DNA of 64,000 nucleotides from Brevibacterium mcbrellneri ATCC 49030 (lineage in GTDB: Bacteria; Actinomycetota; Actinomycetes; Actinomycetales; Brevibacteriaceae): assembly GCF_000178455.1 (NCBI RefSeq), contig NZ_ADNU01000048.1, forward strand, positions 1 to 64,000, written 5' to 3'. Shown here piece by piece: positions 16,480 through 26,418 of this stretch. Both the position numbers and the translations under genes were made by a program. The notes under the pieces are model-generated. The model had not been told where the DNA came from and did no database searches. It saw only the letters and a list, made by a program, of their open reading frames with translations. Positions within the stretch are counted from its first letter, which is position 1, and the number at the start of each line of letters is the position of its first letter.

Positions 16480-18480
16480 GTGGCATCTATTGACAAAAAG
16501 CCCCGTCCTGGGCGCCGGTTTTTGGCGCTTGGAGCTTTTATTGTAATCATTTTCGCGCTTGTGGGCGCCGGTGCGGTTTGGTCGAATGCGACCTGGTCGC
16601 CCAAATTGGCTTTGGACTTGGAAGGTGGAACGTCCATCATCCTGGAGCCACAGCTTGAAGACCAGCAGGTGACGCGAGAGCAACTGCAACAGGCCGTTGC
16701 GATTATTCGTCAACGTGTGGACTCCACCGGTGTTTCTGAAGCGGAGATCAGCACGCAGGGTGACCGCAACATTGTGGTGAACCTGCCGGGTAACCCCGAT
16801 GAAGAAACTCGTAACTTGGTGCGGTCTTCGGCCCAGTTGGCCTTTAGGCGCGTAGCACTCGTGGGTGCTCCAACGCCTTTGGACCAACAGCAACAAGAAG
16901 ATAAGCCCCAAGAAGACACGGGACCTAAGCTCTCTGAAGAAGACCAGAAAAAGCTCGACGAACTTCTCGGTGGCCAGGGCGGACAGAGCCAGCCAGAGCA
17001 GGGTGCCCCACAGCAGGGCCAGCCTCAGGAACCCGCGAACCCCGGCTCGTCTAACATTCGCCCGGTAGCGCAGCCAGCCCCATCTGAAGAAGGCAAAGAG
17101 CCACAACAGGGCGAACAACCAGAACAGAAGTCAGAAGAAGAACCTTCGAAGCTGCCAGAAGATTTCGAACCTGGTTCCCAGGACGACGTGCCACGTTTCA
17201 AGCCGGAAGACCAGCAGTCGTGGATGGACTCCAAACTGCTTGAAGAGTACGCCAAGCTCGACTGCACCAAACCGGAAAACCGGGTTGGTGGTGACTCTGG
17301 CCCACGTGACGAACCGATGGTGTCATGTGACCAAACGGGTGAAGCGAAGTACATTCTTGGACCTGTTGAGCTCGCTGGTTCGCACGTGAAGGACGCGAGC
17401 TTCGGATTCGAGTCAACCTCGCAGGGAACCCAGACCAACCGACTGGCCGTCACCATGGAGTTCGACGACTTTGGCCGTGAAGTGTTCGGAAAGGTCACCT
17501 CTGCTGTCACGGGTGCTCAGCCTCCGTACAACCAGTTTGCGATTGTCCTTGACGGTCTGGTTCTGTCAGCACCTGTCTCCCAGAGTGCGGTGACAGACGG
17601 TCGCGCACAGATTACCGGTAGCTTCAGCGAAGAAGAGGCGTCGACGCTTGCAAACCAGCTGAAGAACGGTGCATTGCCCATCAGCTTTAAGGTGCAGAGC
17701 GAACAGCAGATTTCGCCCACGTTGGGTGCTGACTACCTCAAGGTGGGTCTGATCACCGGTGGAATTGGTCTGCTGCTCGTGGTTGTGTACTCGCTCTTGC
17801 AGTACCGAGTCCTGGGCTTGGTGACCGTGTCCAGTCTGGTGGTCGCCGGTGTGCTGACGTGGGGACTCTTGCTGTTCGTGTCGTGGCGTTATGGTTATCG
17901 CCTCTCGCTGGCCGGTGTCGCCGGTATCATCATCGGTATTGGTATGGCCGCCGACTCGTTCATTGTGTACTTCGAACGTGTTCGAGACGAGCTACGTGAC
18001 GGCCGTAAACTCCTTTCGGCTGTTGAAGTCGGTTGGGACCGTGCACGCCGTACCATTTACGCGTCCAAGGCCGTGAACATGTTGGCCGCGGTGATCCTGT
18101 TTATTCTGGCCGTGGGATCCGTGCGTGGGTTCGCATTCACGCTTGGTTTGACCGTGATTGTCGACGTTGTGATCGTGGTTCTGTTCACGCACCCCATGCT
18201 CCAGGTGCTCGCTCGTACCCGCTTCTTTGGTGAGGGACACCCTATGTCGGGTATGGACCCTCGCCAGTTGGGTGTGAAACCGGAAGCGTACCGAGGCGCT
18301 ATGGGACTGGATCTGGACAAGGCACGGAAGAAGAGCACGGGTCGTTCCCACAAGGAAGCCAAGCGACGCGAAGAGTCCCGGACTCGTAAGTCGGGTCAAA
18401 CTTTGGCAGAGCGGAAGGCGGCTGAACGTAAGGCCTCATCCGTGGACACGAAAACAAAGACCACGGAGGAGGACGCATAA
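16480..18480 (+). CDS. secD: Protein translocase subunit SecD
   Basis: 666 residues. One N-terminal transmembrane helix, a large extracytoplasmic P1 domain, then five membrane helices in the C-terminal third. Family signatures are LALDLEGGTSIIL near the start and GIGMAADSFIVYFERVRDELR in the fourth helix. It uses the proton motive force to help finish translocation. A low-complexity insertion rich in Gln, Glu and Pro (about residues 130-245) splits the P1 region. The charged C-terminus carries many Lys/Arg. GTG start; its last base is shared with the secF ATG (TAATG). Confidence 0.96.
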   Translation: MASIDKKPRPGRRFLALGAFIVIIFALVGAGAVWSNATWSPKLALDLEGGTSIILEPQLEDQQVTREQLQQAVAIIRQRVDSTGVSEAEISTQGDRNIVVNLPGNPDEETRNLVRSSAQLAFRRVALVGAPTPLDQQQQEDKPQEDTGPKLSEEDQKKLDELLGGQGGQSQPEQGAPQQGQPQEPANPGSSNIRPVAQPAPSEEGKEPQQGEQPEQKSEEEPSKLPEDFEPGSQDDVPRFKPEDQQSWMDSKLLEEYAKLDCTKPENRVGGDSGPRDEPMVSCDQTGEAKYILGPVELAGSHVKDASFGFESTSQGTQTNRLAVTMEFDDFGREVFGKVTSAVTGAQPPYNQFAIVLDGLVLSAPVSQSAVTDGRAQITGSFSEEEASTLANQLKNGALPISFKVQSEQQISPTLGADYLKVGLITGGIGLLLVVVYSLLQYRVLGLVTVSSLVVAGVLTWGLLLFVSWRYGYRLSLAGVAGIIIGIGMAADSFIVYFERVRDELRDGRKLLSAVEVGWDRARRTIYASKAVNMLAAVILFILAVGSVRGFAFTLGLTVIVDVVIVVLFTHPMLQVLARTRFFGEGHPMSGMDPRQLGVKPEAYRGAMGLDLDKARKKSTGRSHKEAKRREESRTRKSGQTLAERKAAERKASSVDTKTKTTEEDA

Positions 18481-19481
18481 TGAAGCGCTTTTTTGAGTTT
18501 GGTAACCGCCTCCACTCGGGTGAAACGTCCATCCCGTTCGTGGGTAAGGGCAAACTGTGGCTTTCGATTGCTACGGTGCTGGTGATTCTGTCCCTGCTCA
18601 TCCCTGTTGTGGGTGGTTTCAACTTGGGTATCGCTTTCCGAGGTGGTTCTGAGTTTGAAATCTCGAACGTGAAGTCGAACGACCCGCAGCCTGGTATCGA
18701 CGCCACTAACAAGACGGTCGGTCACGCCGAGGCGACCGGCGTGCCCCGTTCGGACACCTCGGTCCGGATTGAGACCCGCCAACTTTCCGATGAGGAAATG
18801 CAGAAAGTGCGCGAGGCTTTGATCAGCGCGTACAGCGTGGACAACAAGGACGTCACCTCCAACTTCGTTGGGCCGCTGTGGGGTCAGGACATTACCAACA
18901 AGATGACGCGCGCTCTGGTGATCTTCGTGGTCATTTCGATGATTGTGATGGCACTGTATTTCCGCACGTGGAAGATGTCGCTGGCAGCTATTGCTGGTCT
19001 GTTCTTCGTGATGATCACCACCATGGGGATTTATTCGGCGTCGGGCTTTGAAGTGACGCCCGAGGCGGTGATTGGGTTCCTCACGGTCCTTTCGTTCTCG
19101 TTGTATGACACGGTGGTGGTGTTCGACAAGATCCGAGAAAACACGACTGATTTCACAAAGAACCGCAAGCAGACCTTCGGTGAGCTGGTGAACTTGGGCG
19201 TCAACCAGACCACGGTACGCTCGATTAACACCACGGTGATTTCGATCTTGCCTATAGCGTCGATTCTGTTCATTGGTGTGTTCATGCTGGGTGCTGGAAC
19301 ACTGGTGGATATTGCCCTGTCGCTGTTTGTCGGAACGATTACCGCGGCTGCGTCGACCTTGTTTGTTGCGTCTCCGCTGTACTACTTCTTGCGGAAGAAC
19401 GAACCAGCGGTGCGTGAACAGGAGAACGCTGTTCTGGAAGCACGTGCGTCGAAGAAGTCTGCAGAACCTGCTGCCGTGTAG
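18480..19481 (+). CDS. secF: Protein translocase subunit SecF
   Basis: 333 residues, six hydrophobic segments with an extracytoplasmic domain between the first and second. Signatures are GGFNLGIAFRGGSEFEI after helix 1 and FSLYDTVVVFDKIRENT in the fourth helix. SecF pairs with SecD. It overlaps secD by one base (TAATG), so the two are translationally coupled. Confidence 0.97.
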   Translation: MKRFFEFGNRLHSGETSIPFVGKGKLWLSIATVLVILSLLIPVVGGFNLGIAFRGGSEFEISNVKSNDPQPGIDATNKTVGHAEATGVPRSDTSVRIETRQLSDEEMQKVREALISAYSVDNKDVTSNFVGPLWGQDITNKMTRALVIFVVISMIVMALYFRTWKMSLAAIAGLFFVMITTMGIYSASGFEVTPEAVIGFLTVLSFSLYDTVVVFDKIRENTTDFTKNRKQTFGELVNLGVNQTTVRSINTTVISILPIASILFIGVFMLGAGTLVDIALSLFVGTITAAASTLFVASPLYYFLRKNEPAVREQENAVLEARASKKSAEPAAV

Positions 19482-19501
19482 TTGCTGTGTAGTGGGTTTC
19501 C

Positions 19502-21790
19502 ATGTCTCAACCTGAATCAACGTCGAAAAGGCCACGCGGAATTTCCCGTTTGGCCTTTTGGACTGCCAGAAGCCAAAATGCTCCACAGGTTCCTAAAGCG
19601 CTGGGGCCTTTGTTGTCTGCGGTCGCGGAGAACCATCCCAAGGCCGACATCAATATCATTCTGAAGGCGTACCGGGTAGCTGAGAAGGCTCACCGCGGGC
19701 AAACACGCAAGAGTGGTGACCCGTACATCACCCACCCGGTTGCGGTGGCAACGATTTTGGCTGAGATCGGCATGATGCCCGTGACCTTGGCTGCGGCACT
19801 TCTACACGACACGGTAGAAGATACCGACTACGGCATGGACCAGTGCCGTGAAGAGTTCGGCGATGAGATCGCGCTCATGGTCGACGGCGTGACCAAGCTC
19901 GACAAGATCCAGTACGGCGCGGCGGCGCAGTCGGAAACCGTGCGCAAGATGATCGTGGCCATGAGCCGGGACATTCGTGTGCTGGTCATTAAGCTCGCCG
20001 ACCGTTTGCACAACGCGCGCACGTGGAAGTACGTGCCGGCTTCTTCTTCTGAACGCAAGGCCCGCGAAACCCTGGACATTTTCGCGCCTCTGGCCCACCG
20101 CCTCGGGATGAACACCATCAAGTGGGAGCTGGAAGACCTGTCATTCCAGGTTCTGTATCCCAAGGTGTACTCCGAAATTGTGCGCATGGTTGCCGAGCGC
20201 ACGCCTGAGCGCGAAAAGTATTTGGCCACTGTGTCAAAAGAGCTGGGGCGGGAACTCACCGGCGCGAAGATCGAGGCGACCATTACGGGACGTCCTAAGC
20301 ACTACTATTCGATCTACCAAAAGATGGTGGTACGAGGCCACGAGTTTGCCGATATTTATGACCTGGTGGGTGTGCGCGTTCTGGTAGAGACGGAACGCGA
20401 ATGTTATGCGGTGTTGGGTATTGTCCACGCTAAGTGGTCACCTGTTGCGGGGCGATTCAAGGACTACATCGCCATGCCCAAGTTCAACATGTACCAGAGC
20501 CTGCACACCACGGTCATTGGGCCTACGGGCAAGCCGGTTGAGATTCAAATCCGGACGCACGAAATGCACCGGCGAGCCGAATTTGGTGTTGCTGCCCACT
20601 GGAAGTACAAGGACCGTCGCAAATCGGGTGGAGCAGCCTCGGGGCGCATGGCAAAAGTGGGCGACGCGGGCGAAGTCGACCAGGTTCAATGGTTGCGTCA
20701 GCTACTGGACTGGCAGCGTGAGGTCACCGACCCCGACGAGTTCCTCGACAACCTGCGCTATGAAGTGAAAAGCGCGGACGTGTACGTGTTCACCCCCAAG
20801 GGGGACATCATCACACTTCCCGTGAATTCAACGCCGGTGGACTTTGCGTATTCCGTCCACACCGAGGTGGGGCACAAGACCATGGGTGCGCGCGTCAACG
20901 GCCGCTTGCTTCCTTTGGATACCCAGCTGAAGAACGGCGATGTCGTTGAAGTGTTCACGTCCAAGGATGAGAACGCTGGGCCGTCGCGTGACTGGTTGGC
21001 GTTTGTGGCCTCACCGCGTGCGCGCAGTAAGATCCGCCAGTGGTTCTCTAAGGAACGGCGAGAAGAAGCGGTTGAGAACGGTCGTGACCAGTTGGCTCGC
21101 GCGATGCGTCGCCACCACTTGTCCGCTGAGAAGCTCATGAGCCAAGAAGCGTTGGTTGTCGTTGCGAACGAGCAACGCCTGCCGGATGTGACCGCGTTGT
21201 ATGCGGCGATTGGCCAAGGCAATATTTCGGCAGCCCACGTGGTTGATCTTTTGGCCAAGGAAGTCGACAGTTCGCCGGATGACGCGAATGTCGCAACGCT
21301 TCCGCCGTCGAACCCCACGGGCAAGTCACGTGGTCACCACTCGTCCTCTGAGGGTGTACGCGTGGTGGGCGCAGATGACATTCTCATCAAATTGGCCCGG
21401 TGCTGTACTCCTGTTCCAGGTGACCAGATTACTGGATTTGTCACGCGTGGGGCAGGGGTTTCTGTCCACCGTAAAGACTGCCCCAATGTCGCGTCCTATG
21501 ACACGGAGCGCTTGGTTGAGGTCGAATGGACTAACACGTCTTCGGGTGTGTACCTGGTTCAGATTCAGGTCGAAGCGCTGGACCGTGCGGGCCTGTTGTC
21601 CGATATCACCCGGGTGTTGAGCGAGACGCACGTGAACATTTTGTCTGCCTCCGTGGCGACGTCTAAAGCGCGGGTGGCTCAGTCACGTTTTGTGTTTGAG
21701 ATTGGGGATGCGAGCCACTTGGACAACGTGCTCAACGCGGTGCGCCAAGTAGATGGTGTTTTCGACGTGTACCGGTTGAAGTCAACGTAG
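19502..21790 (+). CDS. rel: Bifunctional (p)ppGpp synthetase/hydrolase Rel (RelA/SpoT)
   Basis: 762 residues. Rel makes and degrades the alarmone (p)ppGpp on the ribosome. Order: HD hydrolase domain with [12 protein letters not shown]; synthetase domain with [19 protein letters not shown] and [22 protein letters not shown] domain ([15 protein letters not shown]); zinc-finger-like region with CCTPVPGD; C-terminal ACT domain (from about 690). Hydrolase and synthetase motifs are both intact, so it should be bifunctional. It follows secF after 20 bp; the apt gene usually between them in relatives is absent. Confidence 0.97.
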   Translation: MSQPESTSKRPRGISRLAFWTARSQNAPQVPKALGPLLSAVAENHPKADINIILKAYRVAEKAHRGQTRKSGDPYITHPVAVATILAEIGMMPVTLAAALLHDTVEDTDYGMDQCREEFGDEIALMVDGVTKLDKIQYGAAAQSETVRKMIVAMSRDIRVLVIKLADRLHNARTWKYVPASSSERKARETLDIFAPLAHRLGMNTIKWELEDLSFQVLYPKVYSEIVRMVAERTPEREKYLATVSKELGRELTGAKIEATITGRPKHYYSIYQKMVVRGHEFADIYDLVGVRVLVETERECYAVLGIVHAKWSPVAGRFKDYIAMPKFNMYQSLHTTVIGPTGKPVEIQIRTHEMHRRAEFGVAAHWKYKDRRKSGGAASGRMAKVGDAGEVDQVQWLRQLLDWQREVTDPDEFLDNLRYEVKSADVYVFTPKGDIITLPVNSTPVDFAYSVHTEVGHKTMGARVNGRLLPLDTQLKNGDVVEVFTSKDENAGPSRDWLAFVASPRARSKIRQWFSKERREEAVENGRDQLARAMRRHHLSAEKLMSQEALVVVANEQRLPDVTALYAAIGQGNISAAHVVDLLAKEVDSSPDDANVATLPPSNPTGKSRGHHSSSEGVRVVGADDILIKLARCCTPVPGDQITGFVTRGAGVSVHRKDCPNVASYDTERLVEVEWTNTSSGVYLVQIQVEALDRAGLLSDITRVLSETHVNILSASVATSKARVAQSRFVFEIGDASHLDNVLNAVRQVDGVFDVYRLKST

Positions 21791-21807
21791 CTGAGTTGAC
21801 GTCAACC
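21774..21807. terminator. Inverted repeat spanning the stops of rel and the convergent gene
   Basis: GGTTGAAGTCAAC and GTTGACGTCAACC form a 13-nt stem with one mismatch and an 8-nt loop. It covers the stop codons of rel (plus) and the AbiEi-like gene (minus). No T-run follows on either side, so a bidirectional terminator is only a suggestion. Confidence 0.35.
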
Positions 21808-22371
21808 CAGGTGAGCGATAAGCGGATCGGCTAGGTGAGCGAGTTTTCGCAGTCGCGTCAGCCGTGGTCGGCGGTACAGTCCGCGTAGAAACGTGGCGAA
21901 TGCCACGCGGGCCTCAGCAGGAATGCGCAACAGCAGGTCGCGTGCTTGTGCCACGCTGGTTTCTGGTGGCACGCGGTCTTCGCACAGGTCGAACAAGAGT
22001 GCGTACAGGGTGGCGGATTCGGACGTCACATAGTTCTTACCCAGCTTCACCGTATGGCCGTGGGGGACAAGGGTTTCGTGGATATGGAAACCGTCGTGAA
22101 TTGAGCGGACTCGTTTGCGTTTTGTTGCGGAGACCGAGGTGGTTTCCGGTGACATGCCGTCTCCCCACCACACCCAGTACGCAGTTTCGTGCGAGAAGGC
22201 TACGTGTTTGACAGGTGGAGTGGTAAGTGCGTTGCTCCGCACTGTGGGAGTGATGGGTTCCCCAGAGGCCACCCAACACTGTTGTGTGAGCGGGGTGAGC
22301 AACCCGTCCAACTCGAGTGAGACGAGTTGGTGGTGTGAAAGTCCTTCTCCCGCGGTGAACAGTTGTGTCAT
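21802..22371 (-). CDS. AbiEi-like winged-helix protein, no toxin partner seen
   Basis: 189 residues. The N-terminal 30 residues (FTAGEGLSHHQLVSLELDG then LLTPL) look like the winged-helix start of AbiEi-type antitoxins, and VAFSHETAYWVWWG matches the SHxxAAxLWG-like stretch seen in that group. No AbiEii nucleotidyltransferase gene lies beside it. The ATG has no clear ribosome site. Two inverted repeats sit over and just upstream of the start, which could be autoregulatory sites. The family link is by eye and moderate at best. Confidence 0.5.
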   Translation of the reverse strand: MTQLFTAGEGLSHHQLVSLELDGLLTPLTQQCWVASGEPITPTVRSNALTTPPVKHVAFSHETAYWVWWGDGMSPETTSVSATKRKRVRSIHDGFHIHETLVPHGHTVKLGKNYVTSESATLYALLFDLCEDRVPPETSVAQARDLLLRIPAEARVAFATFLRGLYRRPRLTRLRKLAHLADPLIAHLG

Positions 22372-22399
22372 GTAACAACTGTGACCGGTTATGCGGTCA
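22360..22399. promoter_or_regulatory. Two adjacent inverted repeats at the start of the AbiEi-like gene
   Basis: CAGTTGT/ACAACTG (arms 22360-22366 and 22375-22381, 8-bp spacer) straddles the start codon. TGACCG/CGGTCA (arms 22382-22387 and 22394-22399, 6-bp spacer) lies directly upstream. They may be operators of the AbiEi-like gene. Confidence 0.35.
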
Positions 22400-22431
22400 A
22401 TTCATAGAGGGGGAGAAGGATCTGTGGATAA

Positions 22432-23790
22432 CTAGTCGAGTTCCTGTGCGGTCTTGCTCAACTGGTCATACCACGCTTGTTTGGTGTTGAGCGCTTCTTC
22501 GGCTTCAGCGATACGCTTCTGGTCGCCCTTTTCGCGTGCAACGTCGAGTTCTTTGCGCAGTTCTTCTAGAGCGTCTTCCAGCTGGGCCATGACACCGCTG
22601 GTGCGGGCCTTGGTTTCTGGGTTGGTGCGCTTCCATTCTTCGTTCTCGGCGTCGCTGAGAGCACGTTCGACGTCGCGCAGTCCGCCTTCCATACGGGAGA
22701 CGTCAGCACGTGGCACACGGCCCGCGTCTTCCCACTTTTCCTGAATATCGCGGAGTTTTTTGCGCGTCGCTTCAATGTCTTCGATGGGCAACAGGGCGCG
22801 TGCCTGCTCCAAGAGTTCCTCTTTCACTTTGAGGTTCTCTTGGTATTCGGCGTCGAGAGCTTCGTTCTGTGCGTTGCGCGCGTTGAAGAACACGTCTTGG
22901 GCTGCGCGGAAACGTGCCCACAGCGCGTCGTCCTCTTTGCGACGTGCGCGGGGAGCGGCCTTCCACTTGTCAACCAGCTTGCGGTACTTGGCAGCGGTTT
23001 CGCGCCATTCGGTGGAATTCGACAGGGATTCTGCTTCCGCGACGATGCCTTCTTTGATGCGCTTGCCTTCTGCTGAACGCTTGTCGAGTTCGTTGAAGAA
23101 TTCGCGGCGGTGACGGTCGAAGCTGTTGCGTGCCTTGGAGAAACGTCCCCACAGCTCTTGGTCCTGGTCCTTTGGCAGGCGTGGGGTGGAGGCCTGGAGT
23201 TCCTTCCAACGGTCGAACAGTTCGTTCATACGCTTGCTGGAGTTCTTCCACTGAACGCGCGCAGGATCGGTTCCGGCGATCGACTCTGCCTCTTCCACAA
23301 TGGCCGCGCGTGCTTGGCGTCCTTCTTCGCGGGCCTGTTCGTGCTGTTTCTGTTGCTGAGTGTGAGCAGCTTTCGCACGTTCTTCGAGTTCGGACAGGGC
23401 GGTTTCGAGAGCATTTAGGTCACCAACGACGAGAGCTTCAGCGAGTGCTTCGCGTTGTTTGACCGCTGCCTGGCGAATAGTTTCGCCGTTGGCGCCTGCC
23501 TTGAGGCGTTCAGCGAGGAGGTCTGCTGATTCGACAAGTTCGAGGTACTTCTTAGCGAAGTAGTTAAGTGCCTGCTCGTTGTCCGCGTCTGGATACTGGC
23601 CAACTTCGCGTTCACCGCCCACCACTTTGACAAAGACAGTGTTGTTTTCGTCTACGCGACCAAATGCGCGCGCTTTTTCCAGCTCAGCTTTCCGGTCTCG
23701 AGCAACGGGTGCGACCGGCTGAGTGCCGGGTTGGGGAGTGGCTCCCGGACGTGGGACGGGACGAGGCTTGGGTGCGGGTGAGTCAGACAT
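22432..23790 (-). CDS. DUF349 domain protein
   Basis: 452 residues, rich in Arg, Glu and Ala and almost entirely helical. The N-terminal 40 residues are Pro-rich, then repeats of DUF349 units follow, each with a W (WKNSSKRMNELFDRWKEL, WRETAAKYRKLVDKWKAA, LRDIQEKWEDAGRVPR). The family is found across actinobacteria; the E. coli relative is poorly defined. The ATG is at 23790. It is divergent from the MBL gene and 60 bp upstream of the AbiEi-like gene on the same strand. Confidence 0.85.
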   Translation of the reverse strand: MSDSPAPKPRPVPRPGATPQPGTQPVAPVARDRKAELEKARAFGRVDENNTVFVKVVGGEREVGQYPDADNEQALNYFAKKYLELVESADLLAERLKAGANGETIRQAAVKQREALAEALVVGDLNALETALSELEERAKAAHTQQQKQHEQAREEGRQARAAIVEEAESIAGTDPARVQWKNSSKRMNELFDRWKELQASTPRLPKDQDQELWGRFSKARNSFDRHRREFFNELDKRSAEGKRIKEGIVAEAESLSNSTEWRETAAKYRKLVDKWKAAPRARRKEDDALWARFRAAQDVFFNARNAQNEALDAEYQENLKVKEELLEQARALLPIEDIEATRKKLRDIQEKWEDAGRVPRADVSRMEGGLRDVERALSDAENEEWKRTNPETKARTSGVMAQLEDALEELRKELDVAREKGDQKRIAEAEEALNTKQAWYDQLSKTAQELD

Positions 23791-23911
23791 AGTTACCTAG
23801 GATTACTGTTAGCGGTGCCGGTCGAATCACGTGTGATCACTCGGCAGTGTTGACAACATTGCTAGCATAACCGTTTTCGTGGGTGATGGGGGACGTTCGT
23901 ACACTTGGTTT

Positions 23912-24559
23912 ATGTTTGTTCTTTCCAGTGTTGCCGAATTTTTAGGTGTCAACTGCTACGCGGTGGCGCGTGAGGGCGCTTCCGAGTGTGTGTTGTTCGA
24001 CGCAGGCCTCAATGGTGCCCCTGAGCTTTATGAATTGCTGAAAGAAGAAGGGCTGACACCCACAGCGCTCGTGCTCACCCACGGTCACCCGGACCACATT
24101 TTGGGACTCCCACACTTTTATGAAGAGTTTGGTGCGCTGCCCACGTATCTGCACGCAGACGACATGTATCGGGTAGAACGTCCAGCTGAGACGATGAACC
24201 CGCAGTTCAAGGCCATGCTTGCGCCTCTTGTTGCGCAGTGGGAAGTGCCCCAGGTGCAGCGTTTCAGCGACGGTGACGTGTTGCAGTTGGCAGGCTTGGA
24301 CATTCGGATTATTCACACGCCGGGCCACACGGAGGGCTCGTGCGTGTTTGAAGTGACAGAGGGAAACGAGTCTCTTCTCTTCACCGGTGATGTGTTGTTC
24401 GCCGGGTCGATTGGGCGCGTGGACTTGCCCGGCGGTGACCCGGAGGCCATGCAACGGTCCTTGGAGATTGTGAAGGGGCTTGCGAATCAGCCGGTGTACC
24501 CGGGCCACGGTCCTGCTACGCGGCTTGACCACGAGAAGCGCGTGAATCCATTTTTGTGA
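23912..24559 (+). CDS. MBL-fold metal-dependent hydrolase (glyoxalase II-like)
   Basis: 215 residues from the ATG at 23912. The metallo-beta-lactamase motif THGHPDH is followed by HTPGHTEGSCVF, FTGDVLFAGSIGRVDLPGGD and the terminal YPGHGPAT, all as in glyoxalase II-type enzymes. It is placed between DUF349 and hisS, the common actinobacterial location. A GTG at 23879 would add 11 residues not typical of the family. No ribosome site is visible. Confidence 0.85.
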   Translation: MFVLSSVAEFLGVNCYAVAREGASECVLFDAGLNGAPELYELLKEEGLTPTALVLTHGHPDHILGLPHFYEEFGALPTYLHADDMYRVERPAETMNPQFKAMLAPLVAQWEVPQVQRFSDGDVLQLAGLDIRIIHTPGHTEGSCVFEVTEGNESLLFTGDVLFAGSIGRVDLPGGDPEAMQRSLEIVKGLANQPVYPGHGPATRLDHEKRVNPFL

Positions 24560-24636
24560 TCGCCCAGCGCGCTCTCATCGCAAGCACTGACATAATAGGT
24601 ATGGCCAGAAATCTGGGCATATAAGGAGTTAGTACT

Positions 24637-25971
24637 GTGGCAACCGCCAAACTTTCAGGTTTTCCCGAATGGTTACCAGCCGACCGAGCCGTTGAAGAAC
24701 GGATCATCGATCTTCTCAAGCACACGTTTGAGCTCAACGGTTACGCTGGGATCCATACGCGCGCGGTTGAACCACTGTCAGCCTTGGCTAAAGACGGTGA
24801 GATCGACAAAGAAATCTTTGCGGTGTCGCGTCTGCACTCAGAAGGTTCTGAAAAGAACCCTATGGGGTTGCACTTCGACCTCACGGTTCCTACTGCGCGA
24901 TACGTGGTGGAAAACGCTGGTCACTTGAACTTTCCGTTTAAGCGGTATCAGATCCAGCCGGTGTGGCGTGGCGAACGGCCCCAGGACGGCCGCTACCGCG
25001 AGTTCATCCAGGCGGATATTGACATCATTGCCGAGGACACTCTGCCTGAGCACTTCGAGTACGAAGTGCCGTTGGTCATTGTGCAGGCGTTTGACGCTCT
25101 GGGTGAGCTGGGTGTGCCACCGGTGAAGGTGGTTGCGAACAACCGCAAGCTCATTGAGGGGTTCGCCCGAGGTGTGGGTCTGGAGAACATCACCGCGGTC
25201 CTACGCTGTATCGACAAGTACGACAAGATCGGCCCGCAACGGGTAGCTGAACTTCTGCAGGAGGAGGCGGGGGCCACCTCGGCCCAGGCGGAGGCCTGCC
25301 TCAAACTGGCTGACATTGAGTCTGCGACGACGGAATTTGCCGACAGGGTGGCGGCGTTGGGTGTCAGCAACGACATGTTGGACGAGGGCGTGGAGGCACT
25401 GGTCAAGCTCATTGATCAGGCACACGCACAGTCCCCGGGGTCAGTGGTTGCGCAGTTGAAGATCGCCCGAGGTTTGGATTACTACACGGGCACTGTGTAC
25501 GAGACCTTGTTGCAGGGGCACGAGTCTTTGGGCTCGGTGGCTTCAGGTGGTCGTTATGACGCGTTGGCACGCACGGACAAGCGCGTGTACCCGGGCGTGG
25601 GCATGTCCATTGGGGTTTCGCGGTTGATGTCGCGGTTGATCGGTAAGGACCGGGTACTCACGGCTACGCGCGAGGTGCCCACGGCTGTTTTGGTCGCAGT
25701 GACCGATGAAGAGACGCGTGCAGAAGCCAACAGTGTGGCGCGGTCCTTGCGTGAGCGGGGGATTCCTGCGGATGTGTCGCCGGTGGCGTCGAAATTCGGC
25801 AAGCAGATCAAGTTTGCGGACAAGCGGGGGATCCCGTTCGTGTGGTTTACTGACGGCGAATCGGGGCACGAAGTCAAGGACATTCGTTCAGGGAAGCAGG
25901 AATCTGCGGCTGCTGACGAGTGGCTTCCGCCGGCTGCGGATCTGTGGCCGCAGGTCGTGCGGGTCGTTTAG
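24637..25971 (+). CDS. hisS: Histidyl-tRNA synthetase
   Basis: 444-residue class II synthetase. Class signatures include the catalytic-core strand FDLTVPTARYV, motif 2 region YQIQPVWRGERPQDGRYREF, the histidine A motif ARGLDYYTGTVYE and motif 3 GVGMSIGVSRL. The C-terminal 95 residues form the anticodon-binding domain. GTG start, preceded by AAGGAGTTAG. It charges tRNA-His. Confidence 0.96.
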   Translation: MATAKLSGFPEWLPADRAVEERIIDLLKHTFELNGYAGIHTRAVEPLSALAKDGEIDKEIFAVSRLHSEGSEKNPMGLHFDLTVPTARYVVENAGHLNFPFKRYQIQPVWRGERPQDGRYREFIQADIDIIAEDTLPEHFEYEVPLVIVQAFDALGELGVPPVKVVANNRKLIEGFARGVGLENITAVLRCIDKYDKIGPQRVAELLQEEAGATSAQAEACLKLADIESATTEFADRVAALGVSNDMLDEGVEALVKLIDQAHAQSPGSVVAQLKIARGLDYYTGTVYETLLQGHESLGSVASGGRYDALARTDKRVYPGVGMSIGVSRLMSRLIGKDRVLTATREVPTAVLVAVTDEETRAEANSVARSLRERGIPADVSPVASKFGKQIKFADKRGIPFVWFTDGESGHEVKDIRSGKQESAAADEWLPPAADLWPQVVRVV

Positions 25972-26001
25972 GGCTTGCGGGCTGGGTGCCGGGCCCGGTG
26001 T

Positions 26002-26340
26002 TTACTCCGGGTCCGGGGCCAGGGAGCCGTCGGGCGCGATGTGTTCAAACATTTGGGTGACCATCGTGACCACGTGCGGGTCGTCCACCACGTAGTAGAT
26101 GCGGCGGCCGTCGCGCCGGGAGGACACCAGTCCGGCTAAGCGCATTTTGGCTAAGTGTTGGCTGATGGATTGGACCGAGGTGCCGGTTGCGTCGGCAAGT
26201 CCTGTCACGTCGTACTCGTTGTGGGTGAGAAACCACACGGTGAGTAAACGGGTGGGCGAGGAGAGCATGCGGAAAGTTTCGGCCGCCACCTGCACTTGTG
26301 CCGAGGTGGGGTTGTCAACGGCCTCGGGTTGAGTTTCCAT
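26002..26340 (-). CDS. ArsR/SmtB-family HTH regulator
   Basis: 112 residues from the METQ start, chosen because AGGAGAACGC lies directly upstream; a second ATG eight codons earlier lacks a ribosome site. The winged helix is clear: FRMLSSPTRLLTVWFL and the recognition region VQSISQHLAKMRLAGLVSSRRDGRRIYY. A possible metal site cannot be fixed: the protein has no Cys but His and Asp residues occur in the C-terminal helix (DDPHVVTMVTQMFEHI). The target is unknown; the nearest metal transporter is the CDF-like gene about 4 kb away. It converges on hisS. Confidence 0.82.
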   Translation of the reverse strand: METQPEAVDNPTSAQVQVAAETFRMLSSPTRLLTVWFLTHNEYDVTGLADATGTSVQSISQHLAKMRLAGLVSSRRDGRRIYYVVDDPHVVTMVTQMFEHIAPDGSLAPDPE

Positions 26341-26418
26341 GCGTTCTCCTGGTTCGGGATTCATCCTGGACTAACCTAGGATGTGAATACTGACTTTTCT
26401 ACTCTAGGAGACTCTTCG

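Noticed and set aside
21774-21807. Strong bidirectional terminator between rel and the minus-strand gene
   Set aside because: The stem has a mismatch and no T-run follows; listed only with low confidence.
24560-24636. T-box riboswitch before hisS
   Set aside because: The gap is only 77 bp and no T-box consensus or specifier hairpin is visible.
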